Assembly (NCBI RefSeq): GCF_024055575.1
Contig: NZ_JAMXOE010000010.1
Location: forward strand, 1-64,000
Length of the DNA stretch: 64,000 bases
Origin: Mucilaginibacter flavidus
GTDB taxonomy: Bacteria; Bacteroidota; Bacteroidia; Sphingobacteriales; Sphingobacteriaceae
Direction: 5' to 3'
Numbering within the stretch: position 1 is the first letter of the stretch; every line of letters starts with the position of its first letter. The notes below the pieces were generated by a model, which worked only from the letters and a program-made list of their open reading frames with translations, was not told the origin of the DNA and searched no databases. Position numbers and translations under genes: made by a program. This document shows, one piece after another, positions 16,270 to 26,300 of the stretch.

Positions 16270-17220
16270 ATGCCTAAACACGCAGTATTTCCTTACATGC
16301 TTTTCACAAAGTTTGTTGACGAACCGACCTTAAAAAAGCTTTGTCTATTTTTTGACCATATTTATGTTAATGAAAATAGTCTTGGTCAAATTGTAAATTT
16401 TACTCCCAAACAGACAAGCGAGTATGCTGAATCCAATAATTACGAAAAGGCTACATGGCAATATCTTTTAGATAAGAATGTTGTAAAAACATATCCTTTT
16501 TTTTCGGGAAAATTCGACGCTCCGACTGAAGGAGAGGAAAGCTTTTTAGTAGAATTGTTCAAAAGCCTTATGCCGCAATCAAACGCAGCAAAGGCTAACA
16601 TCGACGAAATGACCGAAAAAGAAAAGGAGCAATTAAGACAACAATTCTATTTACATCATTTTCTTAGTCATGACGTCATGATCAGGCTTGATACGCTTCA
16701 ACTCCGTAATCAGTTTGATGATGAATTTTATCCTATCGTCAGAACTAACGGATCATTTGAACCGAAGGGCCAGGCAAAAAAAAGTAGTGTTATTCAATTT
16801 CTTCTGAATGATATTCCCGAACCCGATTTTAATACATCATGGGAACAAATCATAGAGTTTAAAAGTGATGAAGACACTAAGATTAAATATTTAGCATTAA
16901 TTAACTGGACAAATAAAGTAAGCCAGAGCGAAACTTCTTTAAGTGATCTGAAAGATGAATATGAGTATTTATACCATGATTATATAAAGCACTTTAAATT
17001 GCATAAACTCAAATACAACAATACTGTGCTGGAACTTATTGTGAACGCAGGAGTAGCTGTATTTTCTGCATTTCAAACGGGTGCATACATTCCTGTTGTC
17101 AAAAACTTACTTCAAATGAACTTGTCGCAAGCAAATCTTGCTGCTGATGAGGCGAAAATTCCAGGTAAAGAAGTCGCTTATATTTATCATGCTAAACAGC
17201 AATTTAGCAATAAAGACTAA
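16270..17220 (+). CDS. Uncharacterised protein paired with an AlbA_2/Schlafen protein
   Basis: 316 residues, cytoplasmic, mixed alpha/beta. Not recognised as a named family. Notable parts are the N-terminus (MPKHAVFPYMLFTKFVDEPTLKKLCLFFDHIYV), which resembles the start of proteins that sort one substrate or phage component from another, a segment DIPEPDFNTSWEQIIEFKSDEDTKIKYLALINW and a helix-rich LYHDYIKHFKLHKLKYNNTVLE. A weakly hydrophobic stretch NAGVAVFSAFQTGAYIPVV follows at about 255-275. Only 7 bp lie between its stop and the ATG of the AlbA_2 gene, so they are co-transcribed. It could be a sensor or antitoxin-like partner; this is inference. Confidence 0.65.
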   Translation: MPKHAVFPYMLFTKFVDEPTLKKLCLFFDHIYVNENSLGQIVNFTPKQTSEYAESNNYEKATWQYLLDKNVVKTYPFFSGKFDAPTEGEESFLVELFKSLMPQSNAAKANIDEMTEKEKEQLRQQFYLHHFLSHDVMIRLDTLQLRNQFDDEFYPIVRTNGSFEPKGQAKKSSVIQFLLNDIPEPDFNTSWEQIIEFKSDEDTKIKYLALINWTNKVSQSETSLSDLKDEYEYLYHDYIKHFKLHKLKYNNTVLELIVNAGVAVFSAFQTGAYIPVVKNLLQMNLSQANLAADEAKIPGKEVAYIYHAKQQFSNKD

Positions 17221-17227
17221 CAACTTG

Positions 17228-18193
17228 ATGGCAACATTTGATATTGACTATCTAAAGAAACTAATCGCCAATGGCGTAGAAGAAGATAGCGAGTTAGAGT
17301 ACAAAGCCGCCGCCGCATTGCAACGGGATGATAAGAAAATCACCGAGGCAACTAAAGACGTTTCCGCATTTGCCAACTCCAATGGCGGTATATTGATTTA
17401 CGGTATCAGCGAAGACCGAACCAATAGACATTTGCCGGGCAACATCGACCCGGTAGACCGCAAGGCCATTACTAAAGAATGGCTCGAACAGATTTTAAAC
17501 GCCAGGATAAGACCCCGCATACATGGCATAAAAATCCATGTGGTGACAATTGCAGATGATAAAGTGGTTTACATTTTAAAAATACCTAAAGGTGAGACAG
17601 CCCATCAAGCTAATGATAAACTATATTACAGGCGGCACAACTTCAGTGTCGAATCTATGTTTGATTCCGAGATACGCGATGTCATGGCCAGGCAAAAAGC
17701 GCCTCAGATCAAAGTTCATTTTGACGTTACAAAAAAGCCCAACATACTGATTGCGCCGAATGATAGACCCATGCTTCACCAGCAAAGGCCAATGCTATTT
17801 TCTTTAAATGTTTATATCGAAAACGTGGGGAAAATGTATGCCACCTATATTAACATCGTACTAACCCTGCCGGAGCGAATAATCGATTTAATGTGCGATG
17901 AAGGAGATAAAAGGACTATACAAATTTCTCTTGATAACAAGGTTAGAGATGAGATCGAAATACAGGACGCTAACCGACCGATGTTTTTTGCTATAGAGCA
18001 CACGGACAAGCCCAAACAATATGGGCCACCAAGAAATGAGCCACTATTGCCCGGTATGCAGATGCCCTTGAAATCTTTCCCTGTTTACATCGAAAATATT
18101 GCAGATGGGGACGTACTAAGCTGGACACTACACGCCGATAACGCAGAACCCCAAACCGGCACATTAGAGTTCGGTCAGGTAGCAATAATTTGA
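17228..18193 (+). CDS. Schlafen-type AlbA_2 domain protein
   Basis: 321 residues from ATG 17228; the frame continues upstream into the previous gene, but MATFDIDYLKKLI is the natural start. The first 130 residues are an AlbA_2 domain: EDSELEYKAA near residue 17, KDVSAFANSNGGILIYGI at about 45-62, YYRRHNFSVES near the end. The acidic residues of this domain form the ribonuclease site in Schlafen proteins; in bacteria it is common in defence-associated and regulatory proteins. Residues 150-321 look like a beta-sandwich (FSLNVYIENVGKMYATYINIVLTLPE, read in pieces). A candidate RNA-cleaving effector with the gene before it as partner. Confidence 0.8.
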   Translation: MATFDIDYLKKLIANGVEEDSELEYKAAAALQRDDKKITEATKDVSAFANSNGGILIYGISEDRTNRHLPGNIDPVDRKAITKEWLEQILNARIRPRIHGIKIHVVTIADDKVVYILKIPKGETAHQANDKLYYRRHNFSVESMFDSEIRDVMARQKAPQIKVHFDVTKKPNILIAPNDRPMLHQQRPMLFSLNVYIENVGKMYATYINIVLTLPERIIDLMCDEGDKRTIQISLDNKVRDEIEIQDANRPMFFAIEHTDKPKQYGPPRNEPLLPGMQMPLKSFPVYIENIADGDVLSWTLHADNAEPQTGTLEFGQVAII

Positions 18194-18231
18194 ACTTAAA
18201 TAACCATAAACTATCTAATTGGCAACACCAT

Positions 18232-18263
18232 AAAGGCCCGGCCTTTTTAAAACCGGGCTTTAA
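18232..18263 (+). terminator. Terminator after the AlbA_2 gene
   Basis: AAAGGCCCGG / CCGGGCTTT stem with an AT-rich loop. It closes the two-gene cassette before the right-hand border repeat. Confidence 0.65.
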
Positions 18264-18349
18264 ATGGTATTTGGGTGGGCCATATTCTTCATTCATTGTC
18301 GAAATCAGCAGCAATCGCTCTCAAAAGTGTTTCCGTTACCTATAGCGTG

Positions 18350-18450
18350 GGCTACAAAGCCGCGTTACGAAAGTAGGGCGGCTTTGTAATTTAAGAGTAT
18401 GAACACTCACAATTGTTTTCAATTAAGCGTTCACGATTAACCGGAGGCCA
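18350..18450 (+). repeat. Cassette-border repeat, right copy
   Basis: GGCTACAAAGCC, AAAGTAGGGCGGCTTT, CAATTGTTTTCAATTAAGC and ATTAACCGGAGGCC correspond block by block to 16025-16137, with a shorter middle part. It ends right at the 3' end of the phosphatase gene on the other strand. Confidence 0.65.
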
Positions 18451-18455
18451 ATCCC

Positions 18456-20504
18456 TCAAATACAATACCGCGGATCCCCTTCAAGTACCTCCTGTTCAAG
18501 CCTCGGCGCCTCTCCTGCCTTCCACAAATTTGTGCGATGCACGACACGATAGGTCAAAGGGCCACCATCAGGACGCCCGCTGGGTTCCAAGGGACGCGGG
18601 ATGCATACAAACTCCGCCGAAAGTTGCTCGGCAGTGGCAGTCATCATTACATAACCATGGCCACCGAAATCGAGCAATGACAGATGCGGCGCCACGTCCG
18701 GGTTGCGCACTGCACGGGCTTGCTCCATATCCCCGGTCTCTTTTAACTTTAGTGTCGACAGCACCCCATGCAAAGCGGTAACGTTCATAGAAGGGATCAC
18801 GGTGCCATCCGGCTGATCGATCAGGTGCAGTACGCGTTTCGGATGGTTTTTGGCCATGGTTACTTCCAATACTTCGAAGAGCGTCTGCTGCGATACGGAA
18901 CCGGTAATGAATTCCACGCCCAGTGGTTCGTATTTCTTCGGCGGCAGCTCTTTAGAGGCTAAGCCGGCATGAAACGCATGGCGATCGCCCCCAACAACAC
19001 AAAAACCTGTGACTTTATGGTCTTTTATAAAATCAAATATGATGTCTTTGTCACGAAGGAACCGGTTATCTATTACGGCATATCCTACATCTTTAGGCCA
19101 CTTGGCGCCCAATTCGCCGGGTAAATTTTGATAATCGCTGCGTACTTCCATGGTGCCAAAACCGTGTCCCCATATTTTCCAGCGCGCATTAGACGCTCCG
19201 AGTTGTTCTAAAAACCAGTTTCTCTGTTCGCTGCCGAGGTAAGTTTGGGCATGGACATTTTTTGTAGGATTAGGGATAGCTTTGCCATTGAATTGTATGG
19301 TTTCCGGTGGGTTATCCCCATTGTAATGACGGCCATAATTCATTATTTCAAAAGGTATCTGCGCGTCTACCCTTAGGTATTCCGGCACATTAAAATCATC
19401 AGTCGACATATCAGGAGAGCGGAATGACCAGTTATCGGTCAGCAGTAGGTCTACATTCCTGCCCCAACGCAATACACGTTGTATCTTCAGGCTGTGGATC
19501 GCCTTCAGGTTATTAGGCTCTTCTGAGAGTCCTTCTTCGTTGAACTTTTCCATGGGTGTATCCACCACTGCGGGAGCATTAAAATGTTCCAGTTTTGGGT
19601 TACCGGGCTGTTTAACCATTGCCGGCATGAACTCCCACCAGGCCTGGTTGGCCGAGATTTTTTGGTTTTGTGCAGGGGCGCTGTAGCCGCCACCTGCCAC
19701 ATACTGGCTCTGGTATCCTGCCCAGGCAAATTCGTGATTATCCCAAATACATACAAATGGCCAGCGGGCGCGGGCGTCCTGTAAGTCGGGATCCTCGAGA
19801 TAGGCGCGGTAGAGTGTACGATAATCTTCCAGGGTAGCAGGGAGATGAAAATTGCTAACCTTTCGGCCTTGCGGAAACTTATACAGGTTCCTGATGCGAC
19901 GGCCACGGTTTCCGTTCGGATTATCTTCGGCATACCAGGTTACCTCGTAAATAAAATCGCCCAGGTGCAACACAAAATTAAGTCGTTGCTCTTTCGGACG
20001 CGCCTCATCTTCAAAGATCATCTTCCGGTAAGCGTTCATGGCAGCTTCGTTAGGGCATTGACAACATACAAAGGTAAAACGAACAGGGGTATCCGAATCA
20101 TCGCCGGGCGCTGTAATGGTGCGGCCTATCCGGCTTGCGAAACCATGATCATCAATGAAGCGGTACCAGTACTCGCGATCGGGTTTGAGATCTGTAGCCA
20201 TGAAACGGCATGTCCAATCTGAATCAGCACTAATATTTGCAGTACCGCCTGCCATGATTTTATTGAATTGCGGGCTGGCCGATATTTCAACGATCAGCTT
20301 GCTGGCGAAATTTCCGTTTACCGGTGGTCGCCTGGTCCACAAGATGACTGTGTCAGCTGTTGGGTCGCCTGATGCTACACCTTGTGGAAAAAGGTCCCTG
20401 CGCTCAATTGCTTTAGCGGGCAATTTGTTTGCCCAACCTTTTTTTGTTGTTAGCACGACGCCAATGGACAGGGATTGTAAGAATTTACGGCGGGTTAAAT
20501 TCAT
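18456..20504 (-). CDS. phoD: PhoD-like alkaline phosphatase / phosphodiesterase, Tat-exported
   Basis: 682 residues. The N-terminus MNLTRRKFLQSLS is a twin-arginine signal. The PhoD N-terminal domain (FPQGVASGDPTADTVILWTRR) is followed by the metallophosphatase domain with LHLGDFIYEV, CIWDNHEFA and CVVGGDRHAF, the metal-binding motifs of PhoD (Fe/Ca centre). It hydrolyses phosphate mono- or diesters in the periplasm. Length is typical or slightly long. It is a single gene with its start next to a TTAACCGG motif (20608-20625). No Pho-box could be defined. Confidence 0.9.
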   Translation of the reverse strand: MNLTRRKFLQSLSIGVVLTTKKGWANKLPAKAIERRDLFPQGVASGDPTADTVILWTRRPPVNGNFASKLIVEISASPQFNKIMAGGTANISADSDWTCRFMATDLKPDREYWYRFIDDHGFASRIGRTITAPGDDSDTPVRFTFVCCQCPNEAAMNAYRKMIFEDEARPKEQRLNFVLHLGDFIYEVTWYAEDNPNGNRGRRIRNLYKFPQGRKVSNFHLPATLEDYRTLYRAYLEDPDLQDARARWPFVCIWDNHEFAWAGYQSQYVAGGGYSAPAQNQKISANQAWWEFMPAMVKQPGNPKLEHFNAPAVVDTPMEKFNEEGLSEEPNNLKAIHSLKIQRVLRWGRNVDLLLTDNWSFRSPDMSTDDFNVPEYLRVDAQIPFEIMNYGRHYNGDNPPETIQFNGKAIPNPTKNVHAQTYLGSEQRNWFLEQLGASNARWKIWGHGFGTMEVRSDYQNLPGELGAKWPKDVGYAVIDNRFLRDKDIIFDFIKDHKVTGFCVVGGDRHAFHAGLASKELPPKKYEPLGVEFITGSVSQQTLFEVLEVTMAKNHPKRVLHLIDQPDGTVIPSMNVTALHGVLSTLKLKETGDMEQARAVRNPDVAPHLSLLDFGGHGYVMMTATAEQLSAEFVCIPRPLEPSGRPDGGPLTYRVVHRTNLWKAGEAPRLEQEVLEGDPRYCI

Positions 20505-20607
20505 TAGATTTCTATGCTATAATTTTCTTATCCGGGATTTACAGCATGCACAATATAAACTTACTTATTAATTCACGATAGGCGTAAATCACTTAATTTT
20601 AGGTTTT

Positions 20608-20625
20608 GGACGCTTAACCGGGCGG
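20608..20625 (+). repeat. 18-mer GGACGCTTAACCGGGCGG
   Basis: Exact second copy of the 18-mer at 12914-12931, same orientation. Together with the shorter versions at 16123 and 18436 it marks the outer edges of the 12.9-20.6 kb island. CGCTT/AAGCG around it can pair. Confidence 0.55.
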
Positions 20626-20728
20626 AAAGCGTTGTATTAAAGGTAAATTTATATCCCCATGCTTAGTTTCAGGAACTGTGTAAAGAAGAGTTTAACAAAT
20701 TAGTTATATTAGTCAATTCCGAAATCCT

Positions 20729-23110
20729 ATGATCAAAAATTATTTAACAATTGCCTGGCGCAACCTTATTAAGAACAAGGCATTGTCGCTGATTAATATA
20801 GGTGGTCTTGCAGTGGGTATGGCAGTAGTAATGCTGATCAGTTTGTGGGTTTTGGATGAAGTATCATTTGATAAGTATCACGATAATTATCATCATATAG
20901 CGGAGGTGGCACAAAATGTGACCAATAATGGCGAAGTGAAAACCTCGTTCCAGGTGCCCTATCCCCTGGCAGCCGCGCTGCGCAAAAACTACGGCAGTGA
21001 TTTTAAATCTGTAGCAATGTCGACGCTCCCGAGAGATTATATACTGGGATCAAGCGACAAAAAACTAACTGAGCGAGGGGTCTTTATGGAAAGCGGCGGA
21101 CCGGACCTGTTCACACTAAATATGCTCCGGGGCAGGCGCGATGCCATAAAGGACCCAACGTCAGTGCTCATATCGGCGTCGACAGCTGAGGCGCTTTTCG
21201 GGAATGAGGACCCGATGGGAAAAGTACTGAAGTTGAACAACCTGGAGAACCTGAAAGTGGAAGGCGTTTATGCAGATCTGCCTGAAAATACCACGCTTGC
21301 CGGTATGGCTTTTATTGGTTGCTGGGACCGTTATTATACAGATTATAGACTGAGCGAAATGCGCGAGCCATGGGGGCCAGGCAAAGTTAATTTATATGTT
21401 CAATTGAATGACCATGCCGACCTCGGGAAAGTATCTTTAAAAATCAGGGATGAACAGCTGCGGCATTTAAAACCGGTTTCAGCTAAAGCGAAACCGGCGC
21501 TGTTTCTGCAGCCGATGAGTAAATGGCATTTGTACAGCCAGTTTAAGGACGGAAAAAATATCGGTGGCAAAATACAATATGTGTGGCTGTTTGGTATTGT
21601 AGGGGTGTTTGTACTGCTGCTGGCCTGTATTAACTTCATGAACTTAAGCACAGCCCGGTCTGAGAAACGCGCTCGCGAAGTAGGTATTCGCAAGGCAGTT
21701 GGTTCATCCCGCAGCCAATTGATATACCAGTTTTACGGTGAATCGTTACTTTGCGTATTGCTGGCTTTTTTGGTCTCAATACTATTAGTAGCATTAAGTC
21801 TTTCAGCCTTCGATCAACTGGCCGGTAAACATATAGTTATTCCGTGGAACAGCCCTGCGTTTTGGCTCGCCGGAATTGGTCTAAGCTTTATCACCGCTAT
21901 TATCACCGGCAGTTACCCGGCACTCTACCTGTCGTCATTTAAGCCCGTAAAAGTATTGAAGGGCGTGTTCCGCGTCGGGCGGCTGGCTTCGGCACCGCGT
22001 AAAGTGCTGGTGGTACTTCAGTTTACAGTTTCTATTGTCCTGATCATCGGTACCATTGTAGTTATCCGGCAGATCCTTTACGCAAAAGACCGCCCTGTAG
22101 GCTACAGCCAGGACAGATTGGTTGCAATACCCGTCCGGACTATTGAACTCCACCAACATTTTGAGGCGATAAAACAGGCCCTTGCAAGTAACGGTACGAT
22201 AACTGAAATGGCCGAAGCAGATGCTCCACCTAACAAGCGTGCTGGTACTACTGGCGGCATCGGATGGCCTGGAGAAGACCCTAACCTGGATGGCAATTTC
22301 GGACAGGAGGATATTTCATACGATTATGGCAAAACCATTGGTTGGGAATTTAGCGCAGGCCGCGATTTCTCACCGTCATTCCCTTCCGATTCATCAGCGG
22401 TGATCATCAACCAGGCGGCAGCTGATTTTATGACCATGAAGAAACCGACAGAAAACTACATAACCTTTTATGGCCAGAAGTTTAAGATCATAGGCGTAGC
22501 TAACAACATCATTAACCGATCACCTTATGAACAGGTGCAACCTATGGTTTATTTTTTAGCGAAATGGGCGGGAGGTTGTTTACTGCTAAAGATAAGTCCG
22601 AAAATGAGCGCCGGTAAAGCTATTCACAACATCGCTGCTGTTTTAAAAACCGAAAACCCGGAACAGCCATTTGAATATCACTTCGTTGACCAGGAATATG
22701 CTAAAGAATTCGGTGATGAGGAACGCCTGGGTAAGCTGGCTACTGTTTTCGCCGGGCTGGCAATATTTATCAGCTGTCTCGGTTTGTTTGGTATGGCATC
22801 ATTCATGGCCGAACAGCGCGTTAAAGAAATAGGTGTACGCAAGGTGCTTGGCGCATCAGTGTTCGCCCTGTGGCAATTGCTATCGAAAGACTTTGCCATA
22901 CTGGTGTTTTTGTCAATAATTATAGCCTCGCCTGTGGCTTATTATTTTATGCACAACTGGCTGCGTAACTATCAGTATCACACCGATGTCGCCTGGTGGA
23001 TATTTATCGTTACAGCTATTGGCGCTATACTCATCACGTTAATAACGGTAAGCTTCCAGGCCATAAAAGCCGCATTGGCAAACCCGATAAAAAGTTTGAA
23101 GACAGAATAA
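20729..23110 (+). CDS. FtsX/MacB-type ABC transporter permease
   Basis: 793 residues, beginning MIKNYLTIAWRNLIKNKALSLINIGGLAVGM, the hallmark of the Bacteroidota 'putative ABC transport system permease' family. Order: first helix, MacB-like periplasmic domain, FtsX domain with three helices at about 285-410 (IVGVFVLLLACINFMNLSTARSEKRAREVGIRKAVG, in pieces), then a second periplasmic domain and a second FtsX domain at about 675-785 ending in ANPIKSLKTE. These double permeases lack their own ATPase and work with a LolD/MacB-like ATPase encoded elsewhere; substrates are unknown (lipoproteins, peptides or antibiotics). Single gene; no regulator next to it. Confidence 0.9.
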   Translation: MIKNYLTIAWRNLIKNKALSLINIGGLAVGMAVVMLISLWVLDEVSFDKYHDNYHHIAEVAQNVTNNGEVKTSFQVPYPLAAALRKNYGSDFKSVAMSTLPRDYILGSSDKKLTERGVFMESGGPDLFTLNMLRGRRDAIKDPTSVLISASTAEALFGNEDPMGKVLKLNNLENLKVEGVYADLPENTTLAGMAFIGCWDRYYTDYRLSEMREPWGPGKVNLYVQLNDHADLGKVSLKIRDEQLRHLKPVSAKAKPALFLQPMSKWHLYSQFKDGKNIGGKIQYVWLFGIVGVFVLLLACINFMNLSTARSEKRAREVGIRKAVGSSRSQLIYQFYGESLLCVLLAFLVSILLVALSLSAFDQLAGKHIVIPWNSPAFWLAGIGLSFITAIITGSYPALYLSSFKPVKVLKGVFRVGRLASAPRKVLVVLQFTVSIVLIIGTIVVIRQILYAKDRPVGYSQDRLVAIPVRTIELHQHFEAIKQALASNGTITEMAEADAPPNKRAGTTGGIGWPGEDPNLDGNFGQEDISYDYGKTIGWEFSAGRDFSPSFPSDSSAVIINQAAADFMTMKKPTENYITFYGQKFKIIGVANNIINRSPYEQVQPMVYFLAKWAGGCLLLKISPKMSAGKAIHNIAAVLKTENPEQPFEYHFVDQEYAKEFGDEERLGKLATVFAGLAIFISCLGLFGMASFMAEQRVKEIGVRKVLGASVFALWQLLSKDFAILVFLSIIIASPVAYYFMHNWLRNYQYHTDVAWWIFIVTAIGAILITLITVSFQAIKAALANPIKSLKTE

Positions 23111-23397
23111 CAAGCTATGTATGCCGGCTTTTTTATTGTCCCTTAAAGGAAGCCTTTTATTAAAATCATGACTAATTGTGATAGATGACCTTTCCAACGG
23201 CCCCGTCGGCCTTATCCCCTTATCCCCTGGCCAATCCGAATTATTAGGATCATGCTTGCTTATTTTTCATAAAAAATCACCCTTATTTAATATCAATTCT
23301 AAAATTTTTAATAGTTTCTGGATGTTAAAATAATTTAATTATTAGTTTTGGTTAAAGTGTTGTTAAAGACAGCGCTGTTTTACCAATTAACTAATTT

Positions 23398-26300
23398 ATG
23401 AGAAAGGCCTGCTTAATTATACTTTGTATAATTTGTGAGACAATTGCGTATGCCCAGCAATCATATAACAGGAAGATTTTAAAATACTCCTCTAAAGATG
23501 GCCTTTCCTACGGTTTCGTAACAGGTATTGTACAGGATGACAATGGTTTCATATGGTTTGCTACCGAGGATGGGCTGAACAGGTTTGATGGCATAAATTT
23601 CAAGGTTTTTAAGCATAATGCGTCTAACCCTAACAGTTTACCCAGTAATTATTTAGATTTCCTTTATAAGGATGTAGAGGGCGACATCTGGCTATCTACG
23701 CGGCAGGGTATTTACCAGTTTGACACCAATACCGAAAAGTATGTAAAGTTTAAACAGGCGGCAAACATACAGGTAAACGATTTGACCAGCATTACTGCCG
23801 TGAAAAATACAGTATGGTTTTCAACTTACACCAAGGGTGTCTTTTCGTACAATAAAACGACCGGCAGTTTTAAAAATTTTAATCTCAAAAATATTGAGCC
23901 GGCAATACTTAATTCATCTACCTATGTGTACCAGGATTCGAAGGGATTATTGTGGGTTGGCGCCGAGACGACCACGTCTGTTTTTAATACGGCAGATGGA
24001 CAAGTTAAAAAAAGTCTGAACAGCCAAATGCCATTAAACCAGGTTCCGGCTGGGCGGGTGAATGCAATTACTGAAGATGAATATTCGAACATTTGGATAG
24101 CAACAAATAAGGGCCTTGCAGTTTATAGAAGAGCTCAAAACAAAATATTGGTATTTGAAGGCCCTCGTTACCAAATGCGCAGTAACAATTTTTCATCCCT
24201 GCTCCAGGATAATAGCCATAATTTGCTTATCGGCCTGCAGGATGGAGGCCTTTACCGGCTCGACCTGCAAAAAGCAAACCTGACGGATTTTGAAAACGTA
24301 TCCATCCAGCCGGTAAAAACCGACGACAATTTTACCGTAACTGAACGTACCGTATTCAGGCTTTACATGGATAAGGATAAAAACGTATGGGCCGGCACTT
24401 ATGGCGACGGTGTATATTTATTAGGTAATGTGCCGGGTATATTCAAGAAGTTTCAGAATAAATTGCGGGACGCCAATAGCACGGGCTATTTACGGTACTA
24501 TGGCATGTGTATGGACGATGAAGGCTATTTGTGGCTTGGCACCGATGGAGACGGGATATACAAAAAGAAACTTAATGGCGAGGTTATTCAGCATTATTTT
24601 GCTGATGTTCCGGGTGCGCCACTAAAGAACGTGGCTATTTTAGCCGCATACAAGTCACGCAACAATGATTTATGGTTCGGCTCGTACGCGCACGGTTTAT
24701 TTAAGTACGATAAAAAGACCGGCAATTTTACCAACTGGATGCATAACGCCAGTGACCCATCGAGCTTGTGCAGGAATGATGTAAGAACTATTTTTGAAGA
24801 TTTGGACAACAACATTTGGCTGGGTACAAATAAAGGAGGCATAAGTGTGCTGCCAAAAAACGGCAAAAAATTTATTAACTATTCTACTGCCAACAACACT
24901 TTACCCGGCAACGATATCAGGGTAATTTGCGAGGACAATACCGGAAAAATATACATAGGCACTTATGGCAATGGCTTGCTTTGTTTTGATAAACAGCAAC
25001 ATAAATTTTCCGCTTGCTTCAGTAGTAGCCAGTTAGCAGAATTTTTGCCAAGCAAGGTTATTTATTCACTTAAATGCTTCGGCAGTAAATTGATGATAGG
25101 AACGGAAAGCAACGGCCTTATTATTTATGATTTAGAAAGCAAAAGCATAAAACGGTTTATGGAAAGTGATGGGCTGGCAAATAATACCATAAACGCTATA
25201 CAGCGGGACAGCAAGGGCAATATATGGGTAAGCACTAATAAGGGGCTGTCGAAAATTGAAAATAAAATGGGCAGCATTTTAAATTATGATGTTTCCAACG
25301 GTTTGCAGGCAGGGCATTTTAGCCCAGGTTCGTCTATGTATAGCGCCTGGGATAACTTTATTTGCTTTGGTGGTACCGAGGGCTACAATATTTTCTTTCC
25401 GGATGATGTAAAAAGAAGCAATTTTAAGCCAAAGGTGCTGATAACCGGCCTGCAATTATTTAACAAAGATGTAGAGGTTGGCGAAAAAGACCACATTTTA
25501 AGCAAGACGATTAACAAGGCAGATGAAATTGTTTTAAAACCCGATCAATCAGTATTCTCTGTTCAATATGTAGCGTTAAACTACCCATATTCAGACAAAA
25601 GTGAATTTGCATACCGTTTGGTAGGGTTAGATAAGAATTGGAATTACGTGAAAACGCAAAAGTCGGCCACCTATCGTTACCTGGAACCCGGCACTTATGT
25701 GTTTAAGGTTAAAGCATCCAACCAGGACGGTGTTTGGTTTGATGATTATGCTGCAATAAACATTCGCATTTTACCGCCATGGTACAAAACATGGTATGCA
25801 TGGTTATTTTATGTGTTATTTGCCATAGCGATGGTTTATTATTACCTGCGCTATAAAAATAACCAGTCGAAGCTAAAGTACGACATCAGGCTGGCAAAGA
25901 TAACAGCCGAACAGGAAAAAGAACTAAATGAGAAAAAGCTTTCATTTTTCACAAACATCTCGCACGAATACCGCACGCCGCTTACTTTAATTATAAATCC
26001 GCTAAAGCAATTGCTTGCAGATAAGGAAAATAGTCCCGGCGATACAAACGCATTGAAAGTAGTTTACCGTAATGCAAAACGTTTGTTAAGCCTTACCGAC
26101 CAATTGCTACTTTTTAGGAAAGCAGACAGCGGCGGAGATAAGCTGACCATAGTAAAGCTTAATATTGTTGAGTTATGTAAAGAAGTAATCTTATACTTTG
26201 ATTACCAGGTAAAAACAAAAAATCTGCAAATCGGGTTTAATAGCGACAATGCAGTAATTGAAGTATATGCTGATCGGGGAAAAATTGAAATCGTGATTTT

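Noticed and set aside
16073..16333. 86-residue frame before the AlbA_2 cassette
   Set aside because: It spans a border repeat and a terminator and overlaps the next gene; composition is not protein-like.
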